Shown piece by piece: positions 55,293-62,473 of a stretch of DNA of 64,000 nucleotides (within the stretch, counting starts at the first letter, position 1; each line of letters begins with the position of its first letter). Origin of the DNA: Terriglobales bacterium (GTDB lineage Bacteria > Acidobacteriota > Terriglobia > Terriglobales > Acidobacteriaceae); NCBI GenBank assembly GCA_035651995.1, contig DASRER010000004.1, forward strand, positions 62,001 through 126,000, written 5' to 3'. The notes under the pieces are model-generated. The model made no database searches. It worked only from the letters and a program-made list of their open reading frames with translations, and was not told the DNA's origin. The position numbers and the translations under genes are program-made.

Positions 55293-56387
55293 TCACCCGC
55301 ACTGCTCCAAAAACCTCACATCGCCCTCATAGAACAGCTGGATGTCGTCAATGCCCCAGCGCAGCATCGCGATGCGCTCTACGCCCATGCCGAAGGCGAA
55401 GCCACTCACTTTTTCCCTGGCGTAGCCATACTCGCGCACGGCGTCGAATACGTTCGGATCAACCATTCCCGAGCCGAGCAGCTCGATCCATCCCGACATC
55501 TTGCACACCCGGCAGCCCTTGCCGCCGCAGAACACGCACGAAATCGCCACTTCGGCGCTCGGCTCGGTGAACGGGAAAAACGACGGTTGGAAGCGCGTGC
55601 GCACCCCCGATCCGAACAGCGACTTCATGGCGTGGTCGAGCGTGCCCTTCAGGTCGCTGAAGGTGATGTTGGTGTCCACCGCGAGACCTTCCACCTGGTG
55701 GAAGACCGGCGAGTGCGTGGCGTCGGGCGTGTCGCGCCGGTGAACTTTTCCCGGGCACACGATGCGCAGCGGCGGCGGCGACGCCATCATCGCGCGGATC
55801 TGCACCGGCGAGGTGTGCGTGCGCAGCATCAGCCGGTCGCGCTGCTGCTTGCGCTCCTGTCCGGCGACGAACAGCGTGTCCTGCGTGTCGCGCGCCGGAT
55901 GCCCCGGCGGAAAATTCAGCGCCTCGAAGTTGTACCAGTCGCTCTCCACCTCGGGGCCCTCGGCCACCGAGTAGCCCATCGCCTTGAACACACCGACGAT
56001 TTCATTCTGCGTGCTGACGACCAGGTGCTCGGCGCCGATCGGCCGCCGCAGGCCGGGAAGGGAAATGTCGAGCCGATCTGCCTTGCCTGCACTCTTTCCT
56101 GACGTTCGCGATTGCACGGCCTCGACCGCCTGCTCGACTTTCTGTTTCACTTCATTCACACGCCGCCCAACCTCGCGCTTGTCGTGCGGGGGCGCGGCCT
56201 TGAGCCATGCGTCATTGAGCTGCGTCAGGATGCCGTTCTTGCGCGCCATCCAGCGATCGCGGAAATTCTTCCAGTCCGCTTCGCTCGCCACGGCCGCGGC
56301 TTCCTGCTCCAGCGCAGCCGTCAGCTCGGCGACCGCGCGGTCCAGCGCATCTGCCGAAAATCGCTCGGGTTTGGGCACCTCGTACAC
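55293..56387 (-). CDS. pheS: Phenylalanyl-tRNA synthetase alpha subunit
   Basis: This 364-residue catalytic subunit charges tRNA-Phe. The N-terminal coiled coil (~10-90; AELTAALEQEAAAVASEADW) is followed by the class II core: HLVVSTQNEIVGVFKAMGYS, NFEALNFPPGHPARDTQDTL (motif 1 region), VYHR-like RRDTPDATHSPVFHQVEGLA (motif 2) and GFAFGMGVERIAMLRWGIDD (motif 3). The GTG at 56387 is preferred: AGGGG lies 7 bases upstream, and the open frame further upstream runs through the family F repeat. Confidence 0.95.
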   Translation of the reverse strand: MYEVPKPERFSADALDRAVAELTAALEQEAAAVASEADWKNFRDRWMARKNGILTQLNDAWLKAAPPHDKREVGRRVNEVKQKVEQAVEAVQSRTSGKSAGKADRLDISLPGLRRPIGAEHLVVSTQNEIVGVFKAMGYSVAEGPEVESDWYNFEALNFPPGHPARDTQDTLFVAGQERKQQRDRLMLRTHTSPVQIRAMMASPPPLRIVCPGKVHRRDTPDATHSPVFHQVEGLAVDTNITFSDLKGTLDHAMKSLFGSGVRTRFQPSFFPFTEPSAEVAISCVFCGGKGCRVCKMSGWIELLGSGMVDPNVFDAVREYGYAREKVSGFAFGMGVERIAMLRWGIDDIQLFYEGDVRFLEQCG

Positions 56388-56398
56388 GAACAAACCCC

Positions 56399-56476
56399 TA
56401 ACCACGGAAGACACAGAGAACCACAGAGGCGCACGGGCCTGCTCTGTGTTCCTCTGTGTCCTCTGTGGTGAAAACA
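56399..56476. repeat. Family F hairpin in the rplT-pheS gap
   Basis: The left arm ACCACGGAAGACACAGAGAA (56401-56420) plus CCACAGAGGC pairs with CTCTGTGTTCCTCTGTGTCC plus TCTGTGGTG (56441-56469). It is the clearest member of this family. Confidence 0.85.
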
Positions 56477-56478
56477 GT

Positions 56479-56853
56479 CTACGCTGCGCTGGAACCCTTG
56501 CCAGCCGCGGCTTTTGCCTGCTGGGCAAGGCTGCTAAATGCCGCCGGATCGGCCACCGCCAGATCGGCCAGGATCTTGCGGTCCAGCTCCACGCCGCTCT
56601 TCTTCAGCCCGCTGATGAACTGGCTGTAGCTCAGCCCGTTCGCGCGTGCCGCGGCGCCGATGCGCACGATCCACAGCGAGCGGAACTGGCGCTTCTTCTG
56701 CCGGCGTCCGGCATAGGCGAACTTGAGCGCGCGCTCCACGCTCTCTTTTGCTGAGCGATGGAGTTTGCTCTTGGTCAGGAAATAACCGCTTGCGCGGTCC
56801 AGTATTTTCTTGCGGCGGGCGCGGCGCTTGGCGCCGCGTTTTACGCGAGGCAT
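56479..56853 (-). CDS. rplT: Ribosomal protein L20
   Basis: This 124-residue protein has the bL20 signature: [60 protein letters not shown] and [14 protein letters not shown]20 binds 23S rRNA early in 50S assembly, and in many bacteria it represses its own operon. It is slightly longer than usual (about 118), with a Lys/Ala tail. Confidence 0.97.
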   Translation of the reverse strand: MPRVKRGAKRRARRKKILDRASGYFLTKSKLHRSAKESVERALKFAYAGRRQKKRQFRSLWIVRIGAAARANGLSYSQFISGLKKSGVELDRKILADLAVADPAAFSSLAQQAKAAAGKGSSAA

Positions 56854-56919
56854 TGGCTCTTCTCCTTTTCACTTCTCAATTGCGGCTGGAGGCAGGATGT
56901 GCCTCTTCGCACGCGATAC

Positions 56920-56999
56920 GGCAGTTGTCAGTTGCCGGAAAACCGGCCCCGGTGCGCAACCGGCCTGCCAACTGGCAACCGCCAACCGGCGCCTGCCGT
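56920..56999. repeat. Family C hairpin in the rpmI-rplT gap
   Basis: Words GGCAGTTGTCAGTTGCCGGA (56920-56939) are mirrored by CCTGCCAACTGGCAACCGCC (56965-56984) plus AACCGGC. It lies between L35 and L20. Confidence 0.75.
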
Positions 57000-57193
57000 T
57001 AGTACGGAATCATCCGCTTGATCTTGGGCGCGTCGGCCGGGTCCACCATCACGTCGCGATCCAATTGCCGCTTCCGCTTGGTCTGCTTCGACGTGAGGAT
57101 GTGCCGCGCGAACGCGTGTCCGCGCTTGATCTTGCCCGTGCCGGTCTTCTTGAAGCGCTTGGCGGCGCCGGAGTGTGTCTTCAACTTTGGCAT
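56999..57193 (-). CDS. rpmI: Ribosomal protein L35
   Basis: This 64-residue basic protein has the bL35 pattern [40 protein letters not shown] and a C-terminal IKRMIPY. It is a late-assembling large-subunit protein. It lies between infC and rplT, as is usual. Confidence 0.97.
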   Translation of the reverse strand: MPKLKTHSGAAKRFKKTGTGKIKRGHAFARHILTSKQTKRKRQLDRDVMVDPADAPKIKRMIPY

Positions 57194-57204
57194 ATCTGTC
57201 TCTC

Positions 57205-57286
57205 TCGTAAGTCGGTCAGGCTTTCAGTCAGTCAGCGGCCAGGGTCAGCGTCTGCTTCATGCTGACATCCTGACCGACTGACAGAC
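57205..57286. repeat. Family L hairpin in the infC-rpmI gap
   Basis: AAGTCGGTCAGGCTTTCAGT plus CAGTCAGCGG (57209-57238) is mirrored by CTGACATCCTGACCGACTGA plus CAGACTC (57261-57287). The words (GTCAGTC/GGTCAGG) belong to none of the other families seen here. Confidence 0.75.
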
Positions 57287-57288
57287 TC

Positions 57289-57804
57289 TTAGGCTTTCTT
57301 GGGGGCCAAGATAGCGTGCAGCGTGTTGCCTTCCTGCCGCGGCCGGAATTCCACGATGCTCTTCTCGGCCACGTCGGCAATCAGCCGTTCCAGCACCTGG
57401 CGTCCCAGGCCGGTGCGCGTCATTTCGCGCCCGCGGAAGAAAATCGTCGCCTTCACCTTGTCGCCTTCTTCCAAAAACCGCAGCACGTGGTTTTTCTTGG
57501 TCTGGTAGTCGTGCTCGTCCACGTTGATGCGGAACTTCACTTCCTTGACGACGATCTGCTTCTGGTGCTTCTTCGCCTCGCGCTCGCGCTTTTCCTGCTG
57601 ATAGAGGTACTTCCCGAAGTCCATAATGCGGCACACCGGAGGTTGCGCCGTGGGGGAAATCTCTACCAGGTCCAGGTTCTTTTCCCGGGCCATCTTGAGC
57701 GCTTCGAACGGAGGAAGAATGCCAACTTGGTTCCCCTCGTCGTCAATCACGCGGATTTCGCGCGCGCGGATGCGCTCATTGGTGCGGATAAAACGCTTGT
57801 CGAT
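57289..57804 (-). CDS. infC: Translation initiation factor IF-3, probable AUC start
   Basis: This 171-residue protein binds the 30S subunit and checks the start codon. The N-domain begins IDKRFIRTNERIRAREIRVI; the C-domain includes VEISPTAQPPVCRIMDFGKY, VKEVKFRINVDEHDYQTK and FRGREMTRTGLG. The conserved TNERIRAREI block lies upstream of the first ordinary start codon (GTG, 57750), so translation must begin earlier. The only candidate is ATC at 57804, placed 5 bases after a perfect GGAGG (57814-57810). Non-AUG starts on infC are known from other bacteria and let IF-3 repress its own mRNA. It heads the rpmI-rplT-pheS-pheT operon. Confidence 0.93.
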   Translation of the reverse strand: MDKRFIRTNERIRAREIRVIDDEGNQVGILPPFEALKMAREKNLDLVEISPTAQPPVCRIMDFGKYLYQQEKREREAKKHQKQIVVKEVKFRINVDEHDYQTKKNHVLRFLEEGDKVKATIFFRGREMTRTGLGRQVLERLIADVAEKSIVEFRPRQEGNTLHAILAPKKA

Positions 57805-57837
57805 ACAGTCCTCCGGAAGGCGTGAAAAAACTCAACG

Positions 57838-57846
57838 ATTATAGCA
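57838..57846 (-). promoter_or_regulatory. Extended -10 promoter of the infC operon
   Basis: On the minus strand TGCTATAAT (57846-57838) is a perfect extended -10. The start of transcription would be near 57831, giving a ~27-base leader with the GGAGG site. That leader is too short for an L20-type or attenuator leader. Confidence 0.65.
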
Positions 57847-58061
57847 CGCAGCCCACATGAATCGCGGCGCCCGCCGGCTCCAGGCGCGGCGCAAAATTGC
57901 CGCCGCCGCCGTTTGCCTCGCGCCTCCGCCCGGCGAGAAAATCAATGTGCGCGAGATCGGCAGCGGCTCGGGGCGCTACGCCATTCATTCGCTGGCACGC
58001 CGCCCGCGCCAAGCGCAGGCCGGAGCTGGTGCGGATGGAAGGGGAAGAGAACTTCCAACGA

Positions 58062-59540
58062 TTACAACGCTCCCTGCTCTGCGTGAAGACGGTGAGCAGC
58101 GAACGCCGGCTGGTGCGCGAACTCTGCCTGGCGCGGAAGTGGGTTGGCAGCTGAGAGCGCGATGCCGCGCAGGCCGTCGGGCGTCAGCGCGTTCACCCGC
58201 ACGCGCATCCAGTTGTTGGCTTCATGCCGCTTGGCGATTTGCAGCTTCAGATAATTCGTCGTCAGCGCTTCCGTCCAATTCTCGCCGCCGCGCCCAAGCG
58301 TAATGGCTTCCACCTCGCGTCCCAGCATGGTCTGACGAAACGCGCGGTTCTTGGCCACCGCCAATTCGCGCAGCGCGCGATTGCGCTCGTGCGCCACTTG
58401 CGACGGGACCTGTCGGGGCATCTCTGCCGCCGGCGTCCCCGGACGCGCCGAATACGTGAACACGTGCAGATATGTAAACGGCATCTCCTCGATGAAGCGC
58501 CGCGATTCTTCAAACTCCGCATCGGTCTCGCCGGGAAAACCCACCATCACGTCGGCGCCGATCGCCGCGTCGGGCATCGCCTCGCGAATCTTCCGGGCGC
58601 GCTCGGCGTAGTGCCACGGCCGGTACTTGCGATGCATGCGCCGCAGCACCGCGTCCGATCCCGACTGCAGCGGCAGGTGCGCGTGCTTAGCGATGCGCGG
58701 CGACTGTGCCACCATCGCAATCAGCTCGCCCGACCAGTCCATCGGCTCGACTGAACTCAGCCGCAGCTTCTCCAGCGATGTGCGATCGAGAATGGCGCGA
58801 ACAAGCTCTTCGAAGCGCATCGTCTCGTCGAACTCCCGGCCCCATCGCCCCAGGTTGATGCCCGAAAGCACCACCTCGCGATAGCCGGCGGCAACCAGTT
58901 CGTCCACCTGCCGCACCACTTCGTCCAGCCGCAGCGAACGGCTCTGCCCCCGGACGTAGGGAATCACGCAGAACGAACAGCGGTTGTCGCAGCCGTCCTG
59001 CACTTTCAGGTTGGGGCGCGTGCGCTCGCCCGCACCCTCGAATACCGGCGCCGCCAGCAGTTCGGTGTGCGCGAAGATGTCGCTGACGAAAATGCGGCCG
59101 TCGGCTGTCGGCCGCCGGGTATCGGCCAGTACACTTAGGGGCACAAAGCCCGCTGCCGGCCCACTTTTTCCTTTTTCCTTTCGCCTCTTGCCTTCGATTT
59201 CGAATGCCGTCGCGGCAATTTCGGCGACCTGCTGTTTGTGCGAGTTGCCCACTACCCAGGTCACGCCTTCCAGCGCGGCGATCTCCTCCGGCGCGCGCTG
59301 CGCGTAGCAGCCCGTTACCAGGATTTTCACATCCGGATTTCCCCGGCGAATGCGGCGCACCGCGGCGCGCGCGTCCTGGTCGGCGGCGCGGGTTACGGTG
59401 CAGGTATTGAGCACCACCAGGTCGGCCTGGGTAGATGAAAACCCTTGCTGGAAGCCGGTTTCCGCCAGTTGCCGCTCGATGGCTGCGCCGTCGGCCTGGG
59501 TGGCGCGGCATCCGAAGTTCTGCACGAAGTAGCGCGGCAT
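58062..59540 (-). CDS. mtaB: tRNA (t6A37) methylthiotransferase MtaB
   Basis: This 492-residue radical-SAM enzyme adds the 2-methylthio group to t6A37 of ANN-decoding tRNAs. It starts MPRYFVQNFGCRATQADGAA (UPF0004 domain, first cluster Cys residues incl. LNTCTVT and GCYAQ). The radical-SAM cluster CDNRCSFCVIPYVRGQSRS is near the middle, and a TRAM-like C-terminal domain follows. The GCRATQADG opening favours MtaB over MiaB or RimO. TATAAT lies 6 bases before the ATG, so the mRNA should be leaderless. The last ~30 residues are non-conserved. Confidence 0.88.
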   Translation of the reverse strand: MPRYFVQNFGCRATQADGAAIERQLAETGFQQGFSSTQADLVVLNTCTVTRAADQDARAAVRRIRRGNPDVKILVTGCYAQRAPEEIAALEGVTWVVGNSHKQQVAEIAATAFEIEGKRRKEKGKSGPAAGFVPLSVLADTRRPTADGRIFVSDIFAHTELLAAPVFEGAGERTRPNLKVQDGCDNRCSFCVIPYVRGQSRSLRLDEVVRQVDELVAAGYREVVLSGINLGRWGREFDETMRFEELVRAILDRTSLEKLRLSSVEPMDWSGELIAMVAQSPRIAKHAHLPLQSGSDAVLRRMHRKYRPWHYAERARKIREAMPDAAIGADVMVGFPGETDAEFEESRRFIEEMPFTYLHVFTYSARPGTPAAEMPRQVPSQVAHERNRALRELAVAKNRAFRQTMLGREVEAITLGRGGENWTEALTTNYLKLQIAKRHEANNWMRVRVNALTPDGLRGIALSAANPLPRQAEFAHQPAFAAHRLHAEQGAL

Positions 59541-59546
59541 GGGTGT

Positions 59547-59552
59547 ATTATA
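59547..59552 (-). promoter_or_regulatory. -10 box of mtaB (leaderless arrangement)
   Basis: On the minus strand a perfect TATAAT is followed by six bases and the ATG at 59540. Transcription would begin at or next to the start codon. Confidence 0.65.
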
Positions 59553-59664
59553 GCCATCGGTCTCCAAGTTCCCCGTAACGCACAACGCGGGCGACAACAA
59601 CCAGAGACTCGGAACCTTGCATCTCAGGTCCCGATTGCCAGATTCAATTCCCCTGGAGCTCCTG

Positions 59665-60111
59665 ATGCGCCGAATCCTGCTGGTGGACGATGAACTCGCC
59701 ATTCTGCTCACATTGAAAGCGGTCCTCGAACTGAACGGCTTTGAAGTCGAGACCGCTGCTTCCAGCGGTGAAGCCATGAAGTTGATCCAGAGCAAGACCT
59801 ACGACATGGTCATTACCGACATGCGCATGGAAACCGAGAACGCCGGCTACGACGTGATCCGCACCGCGCGACAGCAGCCCTACGATCCCGCCACCGCCAT
59901 CCTTACCGCGTTTCCCGCGCTCGGCAGCGAGTGGGAGAGCAAAGGCGCGCAATCGCTCTTGGTCAAGCCGGTGGGCACCGAGGAACTTCTTCGCCAGCTC
60001 GATCAGTTGTTGACCCGCCACGAGGCCCAGCGCCTCCGCGAGCAAAAGGGCTCCGCACGCGCCGCCTCTGTCCAAGCCAAGTCCGGCGACCACTCCCGAC
60101 GCGCGTCATAG
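59665..60111 (+). CDS. Stand-alone response regulator receiver protein
   Basis: This 148-residue protein has a REC domain: acidic pocket VDDE (7-10), phospho-acceptor Asp52 in VITDMRMETENAG, Thr in AILTAFPALG and Lys in LLVKPVG (~103). A short charged tail follows in place of an output domain, so it probably acts by protein contacts. The expected LxxG loop after the Asp is replaced by MRMETENAGYD. The ATG at 59665 is preferred, giving MRRILLVDDE. No histidine kinase is nearby. It is divergent from mtaB. Confidence 0.88.
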   Translation: MRRILLVDDELAILLTLKAVLELNGFEVETAASSGEAMKLIQSKTYDMVITDMRMETENAGYDVIRTARQQPYDPATAILTAFPALGSEWESKGAQSLLVKPVGTEELLRQLDQLLTRHEAQRLREQKGSARAASVQAKSGDHSRRAS

Positions 60112-60283
60112 CGCCAGTTTCAAGTTTCCATTTCGAGCAGGCGTGTTTGCGCCCTGGTCTACTCCAGGCTCAGGCCGGGCCCGAGCTGCGTGGGCCTTTC
60201 GCTTCAAGCCAAGAGCCAAAGGCTAAGGGCCAACGAGCGCCTTGTTGTTCTGGAAACTGGAAACTTGAAACGCGAAGCTGGCG
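60112..60283. repeat. Family D heptamer words, inverted
   Basis: GCCAGTTTCAAGTTTCCATT (60113-60132) is mirrored by GGAAACTGGAAACTTGAAAC (60252-60271) plus GCGAAGCTGGC. The ~110-bp centre contains no gene. Confidence 0.6.
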
Positions 60284-60339
60284 GTAGACACACTTCCGCG
60301 CGCCCGCCGGTTGCAGGCTCAATCAGAGAAGAGGGAGAT

Positions 60340-60675
60340 TTATGCGCTGGCGCCCGCCGCCGTCGTGCGGCGCTGCTGGAAGCACTCGCGGCAGAACACC
60401 GGCCGTCCTTGCGTGGGTTTGAACGGGACGGTGGTTTCCTTGCCGCAATTGGAGCACGTAGTCCGGGTCTCGACTTTCACGTAGCTGCCGCTGCCCGCGC
60501 TACCGTTGGCGCTGGCAGACGCACCCAGCGAGCTTGCCCGTTTTGCCTTGCAGGGTTTGCAGCGCTTGGGTTCGTTCTTGAACTGCTTGTCGTGGAAGAA
60601 AAGTTGTTCCCCGGCGGTGAAGACGAAGTCGGCCCCGCAGTCAACGCACTTCAGTATCTTGTCCTGGAATTCCAT
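60340..60675 (-). CDS. Double zinc-ribbon protein
   Basis: This 111-residue protein begins MEFQDKILKCVDCGADFVFT. It has a first zinc ribbon (CVDCG...CKPC, ~10-45; zinc-ribbon family of probable zinc-binding proteins), a Gly/Ser/Ala linker, and a second CxxC pair set (CSNCG...CREC, ~76-100) like CxxC-x(n)-CxxC ribbons. Both sites retain all four Cys residues. Similar proteins are common in Acidobacteria and Chloroflexi. The function is unknown; nucleic-acid binding is possible. The ATG at 60675 is used, as the upstream extension is not conserved-looking. Confidence 0.75.
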   Translation of the reverse strand: MEFQDKILKCVDCGADFVFTAGEQLFFHDKQFKNEPKRCKPCKAKRASSLGASASANGSAGSGSYVKVETRTTCSNCGKETTVPFKPTQGRPVFCRECFQQRRTTAAGASA

Positions 60676-60958
60676 GGAGAACGCGCCTCCGGCCCTTAAT
60701 CGCCCGCGCCGTTCCTCCCCGTTCCCCGAACAGGACGGCATGCCACCGCAGCCTGGCGTTGCATGCGAAGCGGCGCAGGTTCCCTTAAACCCCTCTGGTT
60801 CGGCCCAAGGCCGTGCTCGGCGCGCGGCCCTTACTGCACCTCTACTCGGATAATGCCGGGCTACTGCTTATCGCTTAGTACTCGCAACGGGCGCGTTCTG
60901 CCTTATGGCCGGTGGCCGCCGCCAGTTGGGTGCCGTCGGCGGCCGCGCGGGTTGATCT

Positions 60959-61156
60959 CTACTCCTGCTCCTTGCGCGCCTTCTTGCGGCTGCGTTTGCG
61001 CGCCAGGGCTTGCTTCATCCGCTTCTTTTCGCCGGGCTTCAGATAGAAGGAATGACGCTTCACTTCCTTGATGATGTCTTCCGTCTGGACCTTGCGCTTG
61101 AAGCGGCGGAGGGCGTTTTCAAGAGGTTCTCCCTCTTGTACGCGAACTTCTGCCAA
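60959..61156 (-). CDS. rpsU: Ribosomal protein S21
   Basis: This 65-residue basic protein has the bS21 pattern: VRVQEGEPLENALRRFKRKV, a central helix ending IIKEVKRHSFYLKPGEKKRM, and an Arg/Lys-rich tail. It binds the 30S platform near the anti-Shine-Dalgarno. The start appears to be TTG at 61156, as no ATG or GTG lies in frame nearby. Confidence 0.93.
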   Translation of the reverse strand: MAEVRVQEGEPLENALRRFKRKVQTEDIIKEVKRHSFYLKPGEKKRMKQALARKRSRKKARKEQE

Positions 61157-61345
61157 AGAAACTACACCCCCAAACTCGTCGGTTGACCTTGGTAGTTATT
61201 GCAGCGTTCCCGGGGCAAGTCAAGCGGGAAGTGGCATTTTTACGCCATCTGGCCGGCCATGGCGCTTCCCGGCGCTCCCGTGTTCCAGCGCATGGTACGC
61301 GACACGTTTGGGCCATCTGCGCCCGGATGTTATCTTCGCCTGCCG

Positions 61346-61391
61346 TCCGCGAACGACTGACGACTAACGACGAGGACCAACGACCAATCCC
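61346..61391. repeat. Family J heptamer array abutting the gamma-CA start
   Basis: CGACTGA-CGACTAA-CGACGAGGACCAACGACCAA (61353-61386) is a degenerate heptamer array that runs to within five bases of the ATG at 61392. Confidence 0.6.
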
Positions 61392-61910
61392 ATGCTCCGT
61401 CCCTACAAAGGCATCTCGCCCCGCGTCCCCGCCACCTGCTACGTCGACGCCTCCGCTCAGCTCATCGGCGACGTCGAACTCGGCGAGCACGCCAGCATCT
61501 GGATGAACGCCGTCCTGCGCGGCGACGTCCACCACATCCGCATCGGCTCGAACTCCAACGTGCAGGACTGCTCCGTCCTCCACGGCATGCGCGACCGCTA
61601 TCCCGTTATCGTCGGCGACTGGGTCACCATAGGCCACTCGGTCACCCTGCACGGCTGTGTGGTCGAGGACAAGTGCCTCATCGGCATGGGCTCGGTCATC
61701 CTCAACAACGCGCGCATTGGCGCGGGCTCCATCATCGCCGCCGGCACCGTGGTCCCCGAGAACACCATCGTCCCGCCGCGCACGCTCTGGATGGGCGTCC
61801 CCGGCAAACAGCGCAAAGAGCTGACCGACGCCGACCAGGAAGGCATCCTGCGCTACGCCCGCAATTACCTGGACTACAAAGAGCAGTACATGCGGGAGAT
61901 GAAAGGCTAG
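61392..61910 (+). CDS. Gamma-carbonic anhydrase family protein
   Basis: This 172-residue left-handed beta-helix protein has the hexapeptide pattern throughout (IGDVELGEHASIWMNAVLRG). The three zinc His residues fall in NVQDCSVLHG, TIGHSVTLHGC and nearby, as in CamH/YrdA-type gamma-CAs. It begins MLRPYKGISPRVPATCYVDA. Family members hydrate CO2 or act as related trimeric transferases; activity is not certain from sequence alone. hicB follows 9 bp downstream. Confidence 0.9.
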   Translation: MLRPYKGISPRVPATCYVDASAQLIGDVELGEHASIWMNAVLRGDVHHIRIGSNSNVQDCSVLHGMRDRYPVIVGDWVTIGHSVTLHGCVVEDKCLIGMGSVILNNARIGAGSIIAAGTVVPENTIVPPRTLWMGVPGKQRKELTDADQEGILRYARNYLDYKEQYMREMKG

Positions 61911-61919
61911 AATGTACGC

Positions 61920-62156
61920 ATGCCAATGAAATTGAAAGCGATTGTCCATCGCGCCGAGGAGGGCGGCTTCTGGGGCGAGGCGCCCGCAATTCCCGGCTGC
62001 GCTTCCCAGGAGGAAATTGTCGAGGAGTTGCTGAAGAACCTTCGCGAAGCCGTTGAGGGCTGTCTTTCCGTTGATGTCAAGTCAAACGGGCCGAAGGCGA
62101 CCAGGTACTTGAAATTGCCATTTAGCCGTGTAGAAAACCCTGTATTTCCGGCCTAG
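61920..62156 (+). CDS. hicB: HicB-type antitoxin
   Basis: This 78-residue protein has the HicB partial RNase-H fold: MKLKAIVHRAEEGGFWGEAP, the conserved IPGCASQ (G-C-xS-Q), and EEIVEELLKNLREAVEGCLS. It lacks a C-terminal DNA-binding domain, as short HicBs do. It normally neutralises the HicA mRNA interferase encoded next to it. Here the neighbouring hicA is frameshifted, so hicB is an orphan antitoxin. Confidence 0.88.
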   Translation: MPMKLKAIVHRAEEGGFWGEAPAIPGCASQEEIVEELLKNLREAVEGCLSVDVKSNGPKATRYLKLPFSRVENPVFPA

Positions 62157-62192
62157 TTGACAGGTTTTTTGATTCTGGGCTAGAGCGGAAGC

Positions 62193-62407
62193 ATGGCAAC
62201 GGGCAAAGCACTGTCCGGCAAGGAAATGTGCCAGCTGCTGGAACAGCACGGATGGCACTGCTTCGAGTCCACGATAGCCATCACATCTACGGTCGTGCCG
62301 GCAGCGTGGTTCGTCTTTCTGTTCCTGTTCATGGAAACCAAACGTTGAAGCGCGGCCTGCTTCGGCGCCTGCAAGGCTGCAGGCATTCCCGCATGAGTTC
62401 TCGTTAG
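62193..62407 (+). pseudogene. hicA: hicA toxin gene with frameshift
   Basis: From ATG 62193 the frame gives GKALSGKEMCQLLEQHGWHCF, a normal HicA dsRBD-like N-terminus. It then diverges and stops at 62348. Shifting frame at about 62265 restores VHDSHHIYGRAGSVVRLSVP and VHGNQTLKRGLLRRL, which include the catalytic His region (SHHIY) and the VPVHGN motif, and this frame ends at TAG 62405-62407. Loss of one base near 62265 explains it. The toxin should be inactive unless the ribosome shifts frame. Confidence 0.85.
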
Positions 62408-62473
62408 AATTGTCATCCCGAGCGGCGCGAGGGATCTGCTTTTGCCCATGACCGACAACCAACGACCGATGAC
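62408..62473. repeat. Intergenic words and family J array at the hisS start
   Basis: GTCATCCCGAGCGGCGCGAG (62412-62431) is a common self-complementary intergenic word. The family J heptamers CGACAAC-CAACGAC-CGATGAC (62453-62473) overlap the possible hisS start codons. Confidence 0.55.

Noticed and set aside
57857-58303. Plus-strand gene upstream of infC
   Set aside because: Much of it overlaps the 3' end of mtaB on the other strand. There is no ribosome site and the translation is compositionally biased without a recognisable domain.
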